Positions 24,001 to 34,900 of a stretch of 64,000 nucleotides of DNA are shown piece by piece; position 1 is the first letter of the stretch, and each line of letters begins with the position of its first letter. Location of the stretch: assembly GCA_949825025.1 (NCBI GenBank), contig OX463782.1, positions 3,297,501 through 3,361,500 on the forward strand. Direction: 5' to 3'. A model generated the notes under the pieces. The model searched no databases and had not been told where the DNA came from. It saw only the letters and a list, made by a program, of their open reading frames with translations. Origin of the DNA: Siphlonurus alternatus (taxonomy: Eukaryota; Arthropoda; Insecta; Ephemeroptera; Siphlonuridae). Made by a program: the position numbers and the translations under genes.

Positions 24001-27000
24001 GTATGATATCAAAATCAAGGAACTTTAAGTTTCCATCCTTGTTCTAATCAAGACTTTTACAAATACACACTTTGATAAAGAGCAAAATATTGTACCTGCT
24101 CGGGACTGAGTGGCACGGCAACGGCTGCTCCTGCCGGGCTGACGTGTTTGAAGGAAGTCGCTGCCGGTAAGGAGAGAGCCGTGTCGAGCTCTCGCACCAG
24201 TTGCCAGGCGTTGAGGGCATCACAAAGGTTGATGTAGCCAGGAGAGCCGTTCACCACTGTGACGAACAATTTGATATCAACCCATAATAGAATAAATTTA
24301 TGTTGATTATTTTATTACAGAGCAGTTTCATAGAAAAGGCAAAGCAATGTTGATTATTTCATTCTTGTATCAGTAGGCGAAGAGTTTAAAGATGTTCCCT
24401 CTTAATTTATTCCTAAGAAAAATGATTCATTGAGGAAATATCCACAACCAGTTATTGGAACCAGTGCGTCTACACGAGTCTATTGAATTAGCTATAGAAC
24501 CTTCTACGATCACTCTTTATATTATACTTATTATAGAATGTAGTAAAAGTGTGAAAATATTCAAAGTAAAACCATGCTACAGCCCATCAATGTATCAAGT
24601 AATACAAAAACCAGAATGCATGTTTCAGAAAACACAAAGATCATAATAAAATGACATTCAAGTCCCTGCATTTTTATACAGCACATATTTTGTGGATTAA
24701 AATTTTAAAACATAGAAAGTAACTACTTATTAATTTGAAAAATAATAAACCCCTCTTAAAAATGACACTCTTAGAATAAAATATTCAAATTAAGGAAAAT
24801 AAACCATTTAGGTTGTGATAATCTTATTAAAAGAAAAGGATAGGAATAACCAGCAAGGCCTTACCGATCGAAAGAGTCACAGCAGGTGGAAATTCTTGCG
24901 GTCACAGAGGTTCACTCGAAAGTTTTTACATTTTTGAAACGTTTCGCATCGTGGAGATGCTTCTTTAGTCACAAGAAGAAGTAGAATCTTAGAATAAAAT
25001 AAGATATAAACGCACCTGTAAGAGGAAGCTTGGGTCCTGTGGTGAAGAGCTGGGCTGGTTTCTGGTGGGGATTCATGCCATAACGCAGCGTGATCTGAGC
25101 CTTTCCCTCTGCTGAGAACTGCTGCTTTCGGAAGAAATCAGACACTGCTAAGTCGTACTCTGCAGTGTGGGTGAAGGCCTTCAATGCCAGAGAGCGCCTG
25201 TGGACAAAAAATATGTTATGAGGTTGCTAATAACATTGAAATGACGTGCTTATATTGTAATATACACTCAAAAATCAATAAATAAATATGAAATATGATG
25301 AGAGAATGATGAGAGAGAATAATTAGTGTTAACATTATTTTGAAACAAAGGAAATGAAATTTTGGAAATTTTAATTTTGATCAGTACTGTATAACAAAAA
25401 TATGCTCTAATCAAAAATTACAAAAACAGAACATTTTTTGGCATAAAATATGTTGTGATTATACCCCATCCCCTCAAGTGTAAGTGAATTCAGATGGAAT
25501 TAACTATCTATACACTACACTGATCCTAACTGTACAGGCAGCACAGCTGCCACAGCATACATCATTAAAGAACAGTCCTATATGTAAGAGTTTTGCATGA
25601 GAAGTTGACAACAAATCTTACTTAGTGGCTCACTAGAAACACAAGCAAGAGTATTGTTGGGAGCAAAGTTTCTTTTTACAGGCAATACTCAAACCAAGAA
25701 GTTTATGTGTAATTCATGGAATTTGGGAGGACTTATTAAATAGCAAAATTAAAATAAAAAATAGCATTGCAAAAGTGGGCGAATGAAATCTTGCAGTTTA
25801 ATTGACCTTTTTTTTTATTGATTTTTTTTAAAAGTAGATAGAAACACATATGATAGAAAAAGATTTGTTGGGATGAGAGATAGTTCCAGCTTTTAGCCGT
25901 CAGTGACCCAGCAAAAAGAGAAAAATTAATTAAAACAACGCTATGTGTGTATATTAGGTTTGACTCACCGCTCGTTTTAGAGAGAGAGAGGGATTTTTTT
26001 AGCTTGATCAGCTAGTTTTTGCTAGCAAAATCGTCACACAAATAATACATTTGGTGCGCCACTCTCTAGCCATGGACAGCTGTTTCGGCCTACTGGGCCT
26101 CATCAGCATGGCGAGGAGAGAGAGGCAGCAGCTCCCAGCCAGGTCTACATGAGAGCAAGACTATCGAGCTACTGCCAAAGTAGCAGAGTTCGTGCGGCCT
26201 TTTATACCGGCGATCCGAGTCTCGCAATTATAGCGCGACTCTTCATTGGCTGCTACTTTGTGGGCGCCAAAAGTTTAAATATGTAACGCTATCGCTGCAA
26301 AAACCATTGACAAGCCAGGGATTTGAAATAAAAGGTAGAGATAGTGGGATTTGATAGAGGGTAAAAGATGGACAACACAGGAGAAGGAAAAGGAAGAGAA
26401 AATCGAACTAGCGATATTAATTAATTATTTGAAAAAAATCGAACTAAGCGATATTTATTTTTTTTAAAAGTAGATAGAAACAAATAAAAAAAAATAAAAA
26501 AAAATAAATATCGCTTAGTTCGATTTTTTTCAAATAATTAATTAATATCGCTAATTCGATTTTCTCTTCCTTTTCCTTTTCCTTCTCCTGTGTTGTCCAT
26601 CTTTTACCCTCTATCAAATCCCACTATCTCTACCTTTTATTTCAAATCCCTGGCTTGTCAATGGTTTTTGCAGCGATAGCGTTACATATTTAAACTTTTG
26701 GCGCCCACAAAGTAGCAGCCAATGAAGAGTCGCGCCATAATTGCGAGACTCGGATCACCGGTATAAAAGGCCGCGCGAACTCTGCTACTTTGGCAGTAGC
26801 TCGATAGTCTTGCTCTCATGTAGACCTGGCTGGGAGCTGCTGCCTCTCTCTCCTCGCCATGCTGATGAGGCCCAGTAGGCCGAAACAGCTGTCCATGGCT
26901 AGAGAGTGGCGCACCAAATGTATTATTTGTGTGACGATTTTGCTAGCAAAAACTAGCTGATCAAGCCAAAAAAAACCCCTCTCTCTCTCTACTCTCTAAA

Positions 27001-30000
27001 ACGAGCGGCGAGTCAAACCTAATAGACACGCATAGCGTTGTTTTAATTAATTTTTCTCTTTTTGCTGGGTCACTGACGGCTAAAAGCTCGAACTATCTCC
27101 CTTCCCAAAAAATCTTTTTCTATCATATGCGTTTCTATCTACTTTTAAAAAAAATAAATATCGCTTAGTTCGATTTTTTTCAAATAATTAATTTTTTTTT
27201 TATTGATGGACTTTTTGTACCATGGTTAGTTACCAATGGCGGAACATGTTTTCAACATTGTTCACAGTGCTCTCTGGGGCTCCTAATACCCAGTCTGTAC
27301 CATGAAGTTAGTGAATTTGAAATCTTTGGATATGATTGGCTAGCTGTTTAACATTGGCAAGACATAACCTGCATGACCTTGGGGAGAAGACCTCACCTGG
27401 TCTCCAGGGAAGTGTCCTTGCTGGCCTGTTTGTCCATCTCATCTGCGATGGCCTCGTAGTCGCTGGAGTCACACACCACGGTGACGCGGTCGTGGTTCTT
27501 GGCGGCCGCTCGTAGCAGAGTCACTCCACCTGAATACAACAAGTTGGGTATCAAGTCGTAACAACAAGAATACAGTAGACATCCATATAGCCTGATATTA
27601 GAGGGGGGAAAAAATTATACATGTATAAAACTAGCTTATTTAACACAATGGTGTAATTTTATTACTTTAATATCTACTTTTGTAGTTAGCTTATATATTG
27701 ATATATTGTATACTTATGCAACTTTTGTTTAGTTGCCCTTACTTTATTTTGGGTGTAGAACTTAGTACGGGCCTTGCCTTTTTTTACATCCCCTTGGGCA
27801 GTTTTTCCTTTGTTGACTATGACATATTTGTAATTTGTCTGTTTTCTGCTCAATAAAACATTTATTATTATTATTTGAAATGGCTGTTTTAGCATTAATT
27901 TACAGCAAAGTATTAGAGAAAATAAGTTCTTTATTACCCTTAAGTAAAGGAACAGGTGATACTTTCAAAATTTATAACTTTTATACTTGAGGCCTTTTCA
28001 AAATTGTGTAAACATTTAATTTATTAAGGTATTATAAGATAACTAGACATTTCTTTAAAAAAATATTAAAAATCATACTCTTTCTGAATGGCAAACAACT
28101 CAATTATTGAGTAAATAAAAGAAAATATATCAAATTTGATGGCTTTTTTTAGACAGTATTTTCTCACCATGGAACACTGAAATCCTCTATTTTTGCAACA
28201 ACATCACACAATGCTGACCTATATCAATGTTCTCCACAGCATCTGCGATTGTGACTCCCTCCTTAGCCACCGTCTCTGCGAAGGGGTAGAGGTTGCACGC
28301 CACGAGGCGCACCATGTCGATCTTGTTACGGGCAAGATCCGCCAGATCAGCAGGGGTGTTGCGGCCAAGAATTCCTGCGAGAAGACGGAAAATATTATAA
28401 TATAGTCTTAAAATTATTGTTGAAAGGTGTATTGGTAAAAGGAAAGATATAGGAAAATACCAACAAGCTTTACCACATTGAAATGTCCATTGTGAAGAGA
28501 GATTACAGGTACAGTACACAAATATATTTCGAGAATGATCTCTTGTAATTGATAAAGACCACATCATTAAATGATGGTCGTCTCAATAATGTATTTGTAA
28601 ATGTAAATATATTTGTGTTATCTGTGCTACCAAGTTTCTCCTCACTACGGATGTTTCATCGTGGTATGAATTTTTGGTATTTACCTATCTCTTTCTTTTT
28701 ACCAGTCTTAAAAATTATTGAAGTTTTGTTTCACTATAGATTTTGCTTATTTTTATGCATTTGTATTATTTGTAAAAAATAGCACAGAAGAAACATTGCT
28801 AGTTTATATTTATTGAGTAATTTTTAAGATAATTAAAAGCACAGTATGATGAAATAAGGAAAATTCAAATAATGGTGTCTACAGTAATTACATAAAGTCA
28901 AGGGACCCAGAAAATTAGGTTTAACTTACATCACGTTTTTCCTATACCTGCAATGCTAATTATTTTCGACGACCACGATCTCCTTTACTCAAAATCGAGT
29001 TTTAACTAACTACAAGTTGTGTAGTAAAGAGTGTTTTCTGTTTAAAGGAAGTAAGAAAATAAAGTAAAAGTTTACATGTCATTTTCAAAATGAGCAAGAC
29101 ATTAGCAGTGTACTGAAGATTTTACTTAGGTTATCAATTATTGCCCCTCTTACCTCCATGAACGGCAGGGTGCAGAGTTTTCACACGCCCCCCTAACATC
29201 TCCGGAGCGCCTGTGATGGTCGCTACCTCCGTCACGGCAAGCCCGGCAGCCTGTAGTTCCTTGGCGGTGCCACCAGAGGCCACCAGTCTCAGACCCAGAG
29301 CCTGCAGACGAGTGGCGAATGCCACAAGCCCCTTCTTGTCTGAGACACTCAGAATAGCTATGGAGATATCACAATGTTAATTTACTACAAGGTCTGAAAA
29401 TGATCAACAAGAGTTTGAAATTAAGATTTTAGCTGAAAATTTTCAATGTGGAAGATGAAAGTATAGGTAACAAGAAGTCCAATATACAGTAGAACAGGAG
29501 AAATTATAATAGGCACGGCAAATTTAACATATAATGCTCAACAATGGACAACCTTTCTCAGTTATCTACTGTATTTATTATTATTATTATTATTTTTTTT
29601 TCAGATTTTTTGAACCCTCAAAATTGAGAGGAAAGACACTGCGACGTCATAGTCATGCAACATCTTTCCCTATGCTTGCAAGTTAAATATTTGCATGACT
29701 ATGACATCACAGCGTTTTGTAGCATGATTTTAAGGATGTTAGAAAGTTATATTGAAAAATATTGACAATACATACAGCAATCAACTCTTGGTCTTTTATC
29801 CAAACGTGCAGCAAAAAAATTTCATGAAGGTTGTACATAATTGAGCAAATTTTAGCCTTCATTGCTCCAATAAAATAATAATTTTACTATACAGTGTAAT
29901 TTTGGTTTGCTAGCAAATTTACATCATTTTGAGCCACTTTTAATATATTTTAGGGATATAATGCTCATTAATTTTAGAAAATTAAAATAATTTTCAGGAC

Positions 30001-30069
30001 ATTACAATTGAAAAAATTAATTATTACGTAATGATTTAAATCCTTACCTAACTGTCCTGTAGCAGCCAT
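21090..30069 (-). CDS. ATIC: Bifunctional purine biosynthesis protein ATIC (AICAR transformylase / IMP cyclohydrolase)
   Basis: Twelve coding exons: 30048-30069, 29154-29357, 28219-28374, 27397-27529, 25016-25197, 24096-24256, 23509-23667, 22997-23086, 22808-22936, 22251-22417, 21769-22021 and 21090-21209. They total 1776 nt, or 591 aa; human ATIC is 592. The cytosolic homodimer formylates AICAR using 10-formyl-THF and then cyclises FAICAR to IMP, the last two steps of purine synthesis. The N-terminal cyclohydrolase (MGS-like) domain shows [20 protein letters not shown] and [14 protein letters not shown]. The transformylase domain shows RYGMNPHQ (~210-217) and [11 protein letters not shown], with the catalytic Lys-His pair at ~269-270. 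[20 protein letters not shown] and the C-terminal [10 protein letters not shown] are intact, so the gene looks functional. The first coding exon is only 22 nt. Intron 4 (25198-27396) contains a ribozyme-bearing palindrome. It is divergent from the F-box gene. Confidence 0.98.
24787..24935. repeat. Dispersed repeat, partner of 62702-62875
   Basis: It begins caaattaaggaaaataaacc, then an atcttattaaaagaa block, then a ~95-bp segment containing accagcaaggccttaccg. The same outer sequence occurs at 62702, but there the ~95-bp segment is inverted. It lies in ATIC intron 5. Confidence 0.75.
26062..26124 (-). ncRNA. Hammerhead ribozyme, left arm (minus strand)
   Basis: Mirror copy of the ribozyme at 26843-26906, identical in core sequence: CTGATGA (minus strand of 26100-26106), 4-bp stem II, GAAA (minus strand of 26083-26086), and a GTC cleavage triplet (minus strand of 26075-26077) followed by stem I. 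Stem III is only the self-complementary ACAGCTGT. Confidence 0.85.
26762..26768 (+). promoter_or_regulatory. TATA box of the right palindrome arm
   Basis: tataaaagg preceded by a GC-rich tract and an upstream gcagccaatgaag CCAAT box (about 26715). It is mirrored in the left arm. It would start transcripts about 30 bp downstream, upstream of the ribozyme. Confidence 0.5.
26843..26906 (+). ncRNA. Hammerhead ribozyme, right arm (plus strand)
   Basis: All conserved hammerhead elements are present in order. Stem I 5' strand ends ...GCCATG (26856-26861). Core CTGATGA is at 26862-26868. Stem II is GGCC-CAGTA-GGCC (26869-26881). GAAA is at 26882-26885. Stem III is the 4-bp self-complementary ACAGCTGT. 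The cleavage triplet is GTC (26891-26893), and the stem I 3' strand is CATGGC (26894-26899), exactly complementary to GCCATG, with further GAGAG/CTCTC pairing beyond an internal loop. Predicted cleavage falls after 26893. The tiny, loopless stem III suggests activity mainly as a dimer, as known for minimal hammerheads of Penelope-like elements and retrozymes. Confidence 0.88.
27223..27303. repeat. Dispersed repeat shared with 63903-63985
   Basis: Both contain ggttagttaccaatggcgga and a ttcacagtgctctctggggc block, then ctcctaatacccagtctg. The two copies are nearly identical over about 80 bp, in the same orientation. The element type is unknown. Confidence 0.75.
28882..29035. mobile_element. 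Pogo/Tigger-like MITE, degraded copy
   Basis: Carries cagtaattacataaagtc at one end and shares a cctgcaatgctaattatttt interior with the better copy at 42755-42951. It lies in ATIC intron 2. Confidence 0.5.
29587..29790. repeat. Dispersed degenerate hairpin repeat (best copy)
   Basis: Starts with a T-run and cagattttttgaaccctc, then gcgacgtcatagtcatgc opposed by tgcatgactatgacatcac about 60 bp later. Related copies are at 2396, 7451 and 47330. It lies in ATIC intron 1. Confidence 0.6.
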
Positions 30070-30340
30070 TTCTAGATTTTCAGATCACTTCTACGAGAGA
30101 ATGCTGTAACAGAATTGTACATACTAATCAGTTCTAGTATGTTGTTGCTTCACTTATTAGTTTCTTAATTTGACCTTTTGACCTCTGTCAGTGATAACTT
30201 CATCTGTGATGCAACTAATAAATGTATCTAGTACGATAACCTGCTTATACAAGTCTTATTTATATTATGCAGCATCTGCTCTATTTAATATTTATTATAT
30301 GCATACTGTATAGCTTTTTATCCATTCATATTATTAAGTC

Positions 30341-30435
30341 ACAGGGGGGGGGGGGGTAATGGTATAAGGCTAAAAATTGGATCCAGTAATGGTTAACTGA
30401 GGTTTAAACTGCAGAGGTAGCAATTAAATTTTTAG

Positions 30436-30467
<32 letters not shown>

Positions 30468-30617
30468 CACCATTAGAATCGTGGACATGGATGTTTAGAA
30501 TGCTTTTGGCACATTTACTTGCATGGTGATAAACAAATAAATTAATTGTGAGCCAAAGAAAACTCAGTTTACCATTTCTCCAGCCCTTATCATTACCCCC
30601 CCCCCCCCCCCTGTGAC
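30341..30617. mobile_element. Hairpin element with poly-G/poly-C termini
   Basis: A cacagggggg...taatg block on the left is mirrored by cattaccccc...cctgtg on the right, with gtataagg/cccttat just inside. The interior has an (AT)n tract. The inverted ends support a small DNA element; no target duplication was resolved. Confidence 0.55.
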
Positions 30618-31235
30618 TGTATGTGTACTATAGTATGTATATGTAATATAGTATATGTAGGTATACAGTTTATTTAAATAAAAATATCTGATTTGGCTAC
30701 ATATATCATATAAAATATATGCTTAAAATTAGTTAAAATTATTTATGTGGCAAAAAAATAATATTCAAAAAGTGTGCATATTTTTTATTATACTGTACAG
30801 TATAATTATGTACACATTATACATTTATATTCATATTTACGTACGTATGTACAAAAATCAACAAAATGTCTTTCAAAAGTATTTTCCTAAGGTTTCTCAT
30901 CGTGCTAAAATATGCAGAAACGTGCAGGAAAAAAATAGAGGGAACATTGCAGTGGAGCACACATCACGTTTGAAAAAGTGACATAAACATGCATATATCA
31001 TGGCTATTATATATCATGCACGCAGCATGCACGTTGATGAAAAATGAGTTTCTTTGGCGATTTTATGCTATGCGTTAAATTATACTGTAGTTGCGTGGAA
31101 GTTGCGTGGCCGTGGCCACTATCCGTTCCCTACCTTATCCCTATATACCCCGCCGCGAGCTGTAAGCTCTTAGGGGTGTGTCCTTGTAAAAAAAAAAAAA
31201 AGTTTCGTTATGCATATATGCATACAGTATACATG

Positions 31236-31408
31236 CAGTATAACAGATCTTAGTTTACCTCTAGACAGTTCAGTAGACTAGACGGCGCCAGCTATATCAG
31301 CCAATGAAAAGGCGGCCAGCAGTCATTCTAGCCTTTTCATTGGCTTATATAGCTGGCGCCGTCTAGTCTACTGAACTGTCGAGAGGTAAACTAAGATCTG
31401 TTATACTG
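31236..31408. mobile_element. 173-bp near-perfect palindrome
   Basis: The arms run from CAGTATAACAGATCTTAG inward through gacggcgccagctatat to a CCAAT-containing agccaatgaaaagg, and the whole arm is mirrored on the right. The apex is only about 20 bp. The termini resemble the repeat at 13984-14119, so it is probably a MITE. It sits in the ATIC/F-box intergenic region. Confidence 0.75.
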
Positions 31409-31973
31409 GACGTTCCGTTTATCAAGAATATTAATGTATATAATTATGTATATAAATAATATAATATATACTGTATAGAATTTATTCCTTGTATGCGTTA
31501 CAAACCTTACTGAGAAGTTAATTCTTGGCAATCTTGGATCTTGGCTTGCCGGTACTGCCGGTAGACACTGGACACTGTAGACAGGGAGCGCAGGGAGGGG
31601 AAAAAGGAGGGGAAATAGGTCAATGAGTTCAATGACCATTAAATATCAAAACGGCAACACAACAAAGTTATTTACTCGATTATTAATTAATTTATTTTTC
31701 ATGAAAGCAAATATAAAAATTATCAACTGTTATAAAATAATTTTTTTGTTAAATTTTCAAGCACATAGTAATTTTTTTATCGTTAAAAATGTGATTATTT
31801 TTTTCACAATAAAGTTGGTATTACAAGGTTCTAAAATTTCAAGGTCATAGATCAGCTGATTTTTTAAATTCCAGACGTGATTGCCTCCCACTTGAAGTTT
31901 TTATTGATAAGACGTTGAAATGAATTATTAAAACTAAATTTTACTGTGTTTGTAGTAATTTAACTATTCAAGA

Positions 31974-34900
31974 ATGGACATGGAACCGGAGATGTCGTCT
32001 AATATGTGTAGCAACGATTTGCCAGTGGAGGTAAAAACTCGTCCTTCCTTTCTTGGCCTATTTTTTGTTTGGCAAATAGAGTTTTTATGTGTTTTATTGC
32101 TATTTTTTAATCTAAATTTTTGCTTTTCAGGTAATCAGTTACATAATGGAACACCTTTGTCTGGCTGATAGAATCAATGCATCACAAACGTGTCGATTAT
32201 GGTATGAAGCAAGCACCCATAATAAACTACACAAAAATGAAGTGGTTTTTATATATGATAATATTTCACGTGCATTGAAATATCTTTCACCTGAAGGACC
32301 AAATAAATCTACACTACTTGAACCACCATTTAGAAGTTTTGCTTTTAGAGATGTTGAAGTGAAATCAACAGGAGAAATGAGGCATTTCTGGCCAAGATAT
32401 GGACCAAAAATGAAAAGTCTTAGTTTTCAATGCTGTGAAATCAGTGAAAAAGCTTTAAGCGATATTTTACAACTTTGTCCCAAGCTTGAAATTCTTCATA
32501 TTAGTGGTTGTAGTGAACTATTTATGTCTGGAAAAGTACTTGAAAGTATTGTACAACATCATAGAATGTCTCATCTTGTAGAAATTGGTGTCATGCATAC
32601 TCGTTACATTTCTGATTCAATATTAAATAGATTTATAACCATTGCTCCAAATTTATCAAGAATTATTATAGATGGATGTTATATATCATGTAACGAAGCA
32701 GTTTATAATAGATTCTATCCTGAACAAAAAAGACAGAAAATTGACTCTGATGTTAGCTCAGGAATTATACCTTTAGATATTGCAAGTAATGTATTGACAT
32801 TACAAAATATTCTAAATATATTAGCTGTTAGATCAGAACAGATAACTGCTATTGGATTAGGTCATACATCATTAAATAGTAGTGGTCTTAGAGATTTGTG
32901 TAGAATTAGTAAAAAATCAAAACTAGCAAATCTCAGCTTATCAGCTTGTTTCCAACTTGTAAGTGGTTTAGATGACGTAGCAGAAACTTTCAACGGAAGT
33001 TTAGAGTATCTAGATTTATCTTCATGCTGTTTCGTATCATCAAATTCTCTACTCCACCTACCCAAAATCACTTCTCTGACCGTCATAAACTTATTTCACT
33101 GTCAAGAACTTACAGATGTCATTATTAAACAATTTGGAAGTTTTGTTAACTTGAAAAGTTTAAATATATCAAAAATCGAACAACTGACTGGACCAGCTAT
33201 TTTAGAGGTGAGATTTCTCGACATATTTTGTGGGGATTTCTAGCAAGCACTTTTCAAGCAGTAATTATTTTTCAAGAAAAGAATGGAGTACAGTATGATC
33301 CTCAAAAAAAAAATATATATAATATATATTGCAAATTTATTGCAGAAATAGATAGAGGATGCAAAGTTATGCTACATTCTCAGATTTTTTTAGAGTCCGG
33401 GAACCATTTTTAAAAAAATTATTGAAAGTTCAGAAATGCCTCTGGACAACACAGAGTCATGGGTTCAAATTTTTTTTAGCAATACTTCCCGGACACTTAA
33501 AAAATGTTAAAAAAAATCAGTGTCATAACTTTCCACCATCTATCCATTTTTGCAATAATTTTTTTGAGGTCGACACTTTATTGTCATACAATGGACAACA
33601 TACATGAAAAAATTTTATTGCAGAAATGAATAGAGGGTACCAAATTATGCTACTCTGAATTATTTCAGATTTTTTTTGAGACCCAGAACTATTTTTAAAT
33701 AATTATTAAAAGTGCGGCCACGCCCCCTGGAGGCGTCAATAGGCGTCCAGTCTCTATCCTTTTTATTAAGGCTGCAGGGGTGCCAACTGAAATCACAGGA
33801 CTTTCAATAATTATTTAAAAATAGTTCCGGGTTTCAAAAAAATCTGAAAAAATTCAGAGTATCATAATTTGGTACCATCTATTCATTTCTGCAATAAATT
33901 TTTTCATGTATGTTGTCCATTTAATGGTTCAGTAGCCAGTTAAATGGAACCAGTTTGTCACCAGGATTCTATTAAATTGGCTAAGCAACATTCTACAATG
34001 ACTCCTTTAATGCAAAATAATAAAGATTAATGTTCTTCAAACCACCCCACTGATAACAATTGTTTTTTTTATATTTACATGTGATATAGCACATTATAAC
34101 AATATTCTTTGCCAGGGTCTGAAAAGCTTGCGCAAGCTGGAACATCTGTATTTGAATCACCTGCCCAAGCTTGGCGGAGAGAGTTTGCTAGGCCTGGTGC
34201 GCACTCTACCTCCCTTGAGGACGCTCGAGCTCGAGTATTGTCTGGCACCGGTGATAGACGAGGCCCTTGCCGTGCTGTGTGAGCGACACACCTCCCTCAG
34301 AAGACTCAACCTCAACAGGTGCATGCTGGTACGTTGGTTGGTACTTCAGATAAGTAAAAAAATAATCAATTAACTCTTATTATTGATAGATGAGTGACAT
34401 TGGACTTACTGGAATGGGGAACTTGGTAGTCCCGATTCAGTTTGACATCAAGAATACCTCGTTGGAGCAAGGAATATCACTAGCGAGCAAAGAGGAACGG
34501 AAGATTGTGTTTGAAGCCAAGAGAAAGCAAGCCATCGAGGAGCACATAGCACCTTTCAAGGAACTCCTGCGAGAGGCAGGGACCGAGGAAAAGATGGGCA
34601 TCGCCAAGTTACAGAGTCAGTATTTTTGTCTTCATAAGTCACCTTGAGTGACAACAATAGGATCATTGTGATCAATGATTGTTCTATGTTTTTCATTTGA
34701 AGAGGGTAGGGGAGATAATAAAAAACTTTTCACAGCCACATTATATTTTCTGCTATGTCACAATTAATTTAGGAGATGGGGGGGGATTCCTCTGGCTACG
34801 TCACTTAAACTACAATTAAAACAATGGAATTATTCTCATTCAGACTGGGTTAATCTTGTTTTCTTGTCATTTGAGGGGTGAAGGCAGACTCACAGCCTAT

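Larger units (their letters stand above)
25816..27192. mobile_element. ~1.37-kb palindrome with two hammerhead ribozymes (Penelope-like terminal repeats)
   Basis: Two ~650-bp arms in inverted orientation meet near 26483. Each arm holds, in outward order: a start block (taaatatcgcttagttcg), a CCAAT motif, a TATA box (tataaaagg, at 26762 on + and about 26210 on -), then a hammerhead ribozyme ~95 bp downstream, and an end block containing ttttaaaagtagatag or its inverse. After the right arm the start block repeats head-to-tail (27155-27192). Promoter plus hammerhead motif in a repeated terminal unit, with inverted and tandem units combined, is what is known for Penelope-like element pLTRs. No reverse transcriptase is present, so this would be a solo or non-autonomous derivative. 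It lies inside ATIC intron 4. Confidence 0.8.
30070..31973. other. Divergent ATIC / F-box intergenic region
   Basis: This 1.9-kb region separates two genes transcribed away from each other. It contains a G-run-ended hairpin (30341-30617) with an inner (AT)n tract, and a strong palindrome with paired CCAAT motifs (31236-31408). No TATA box is evident close to either start. Any non-coding first exons are not resolved. Confidence 0.55.
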
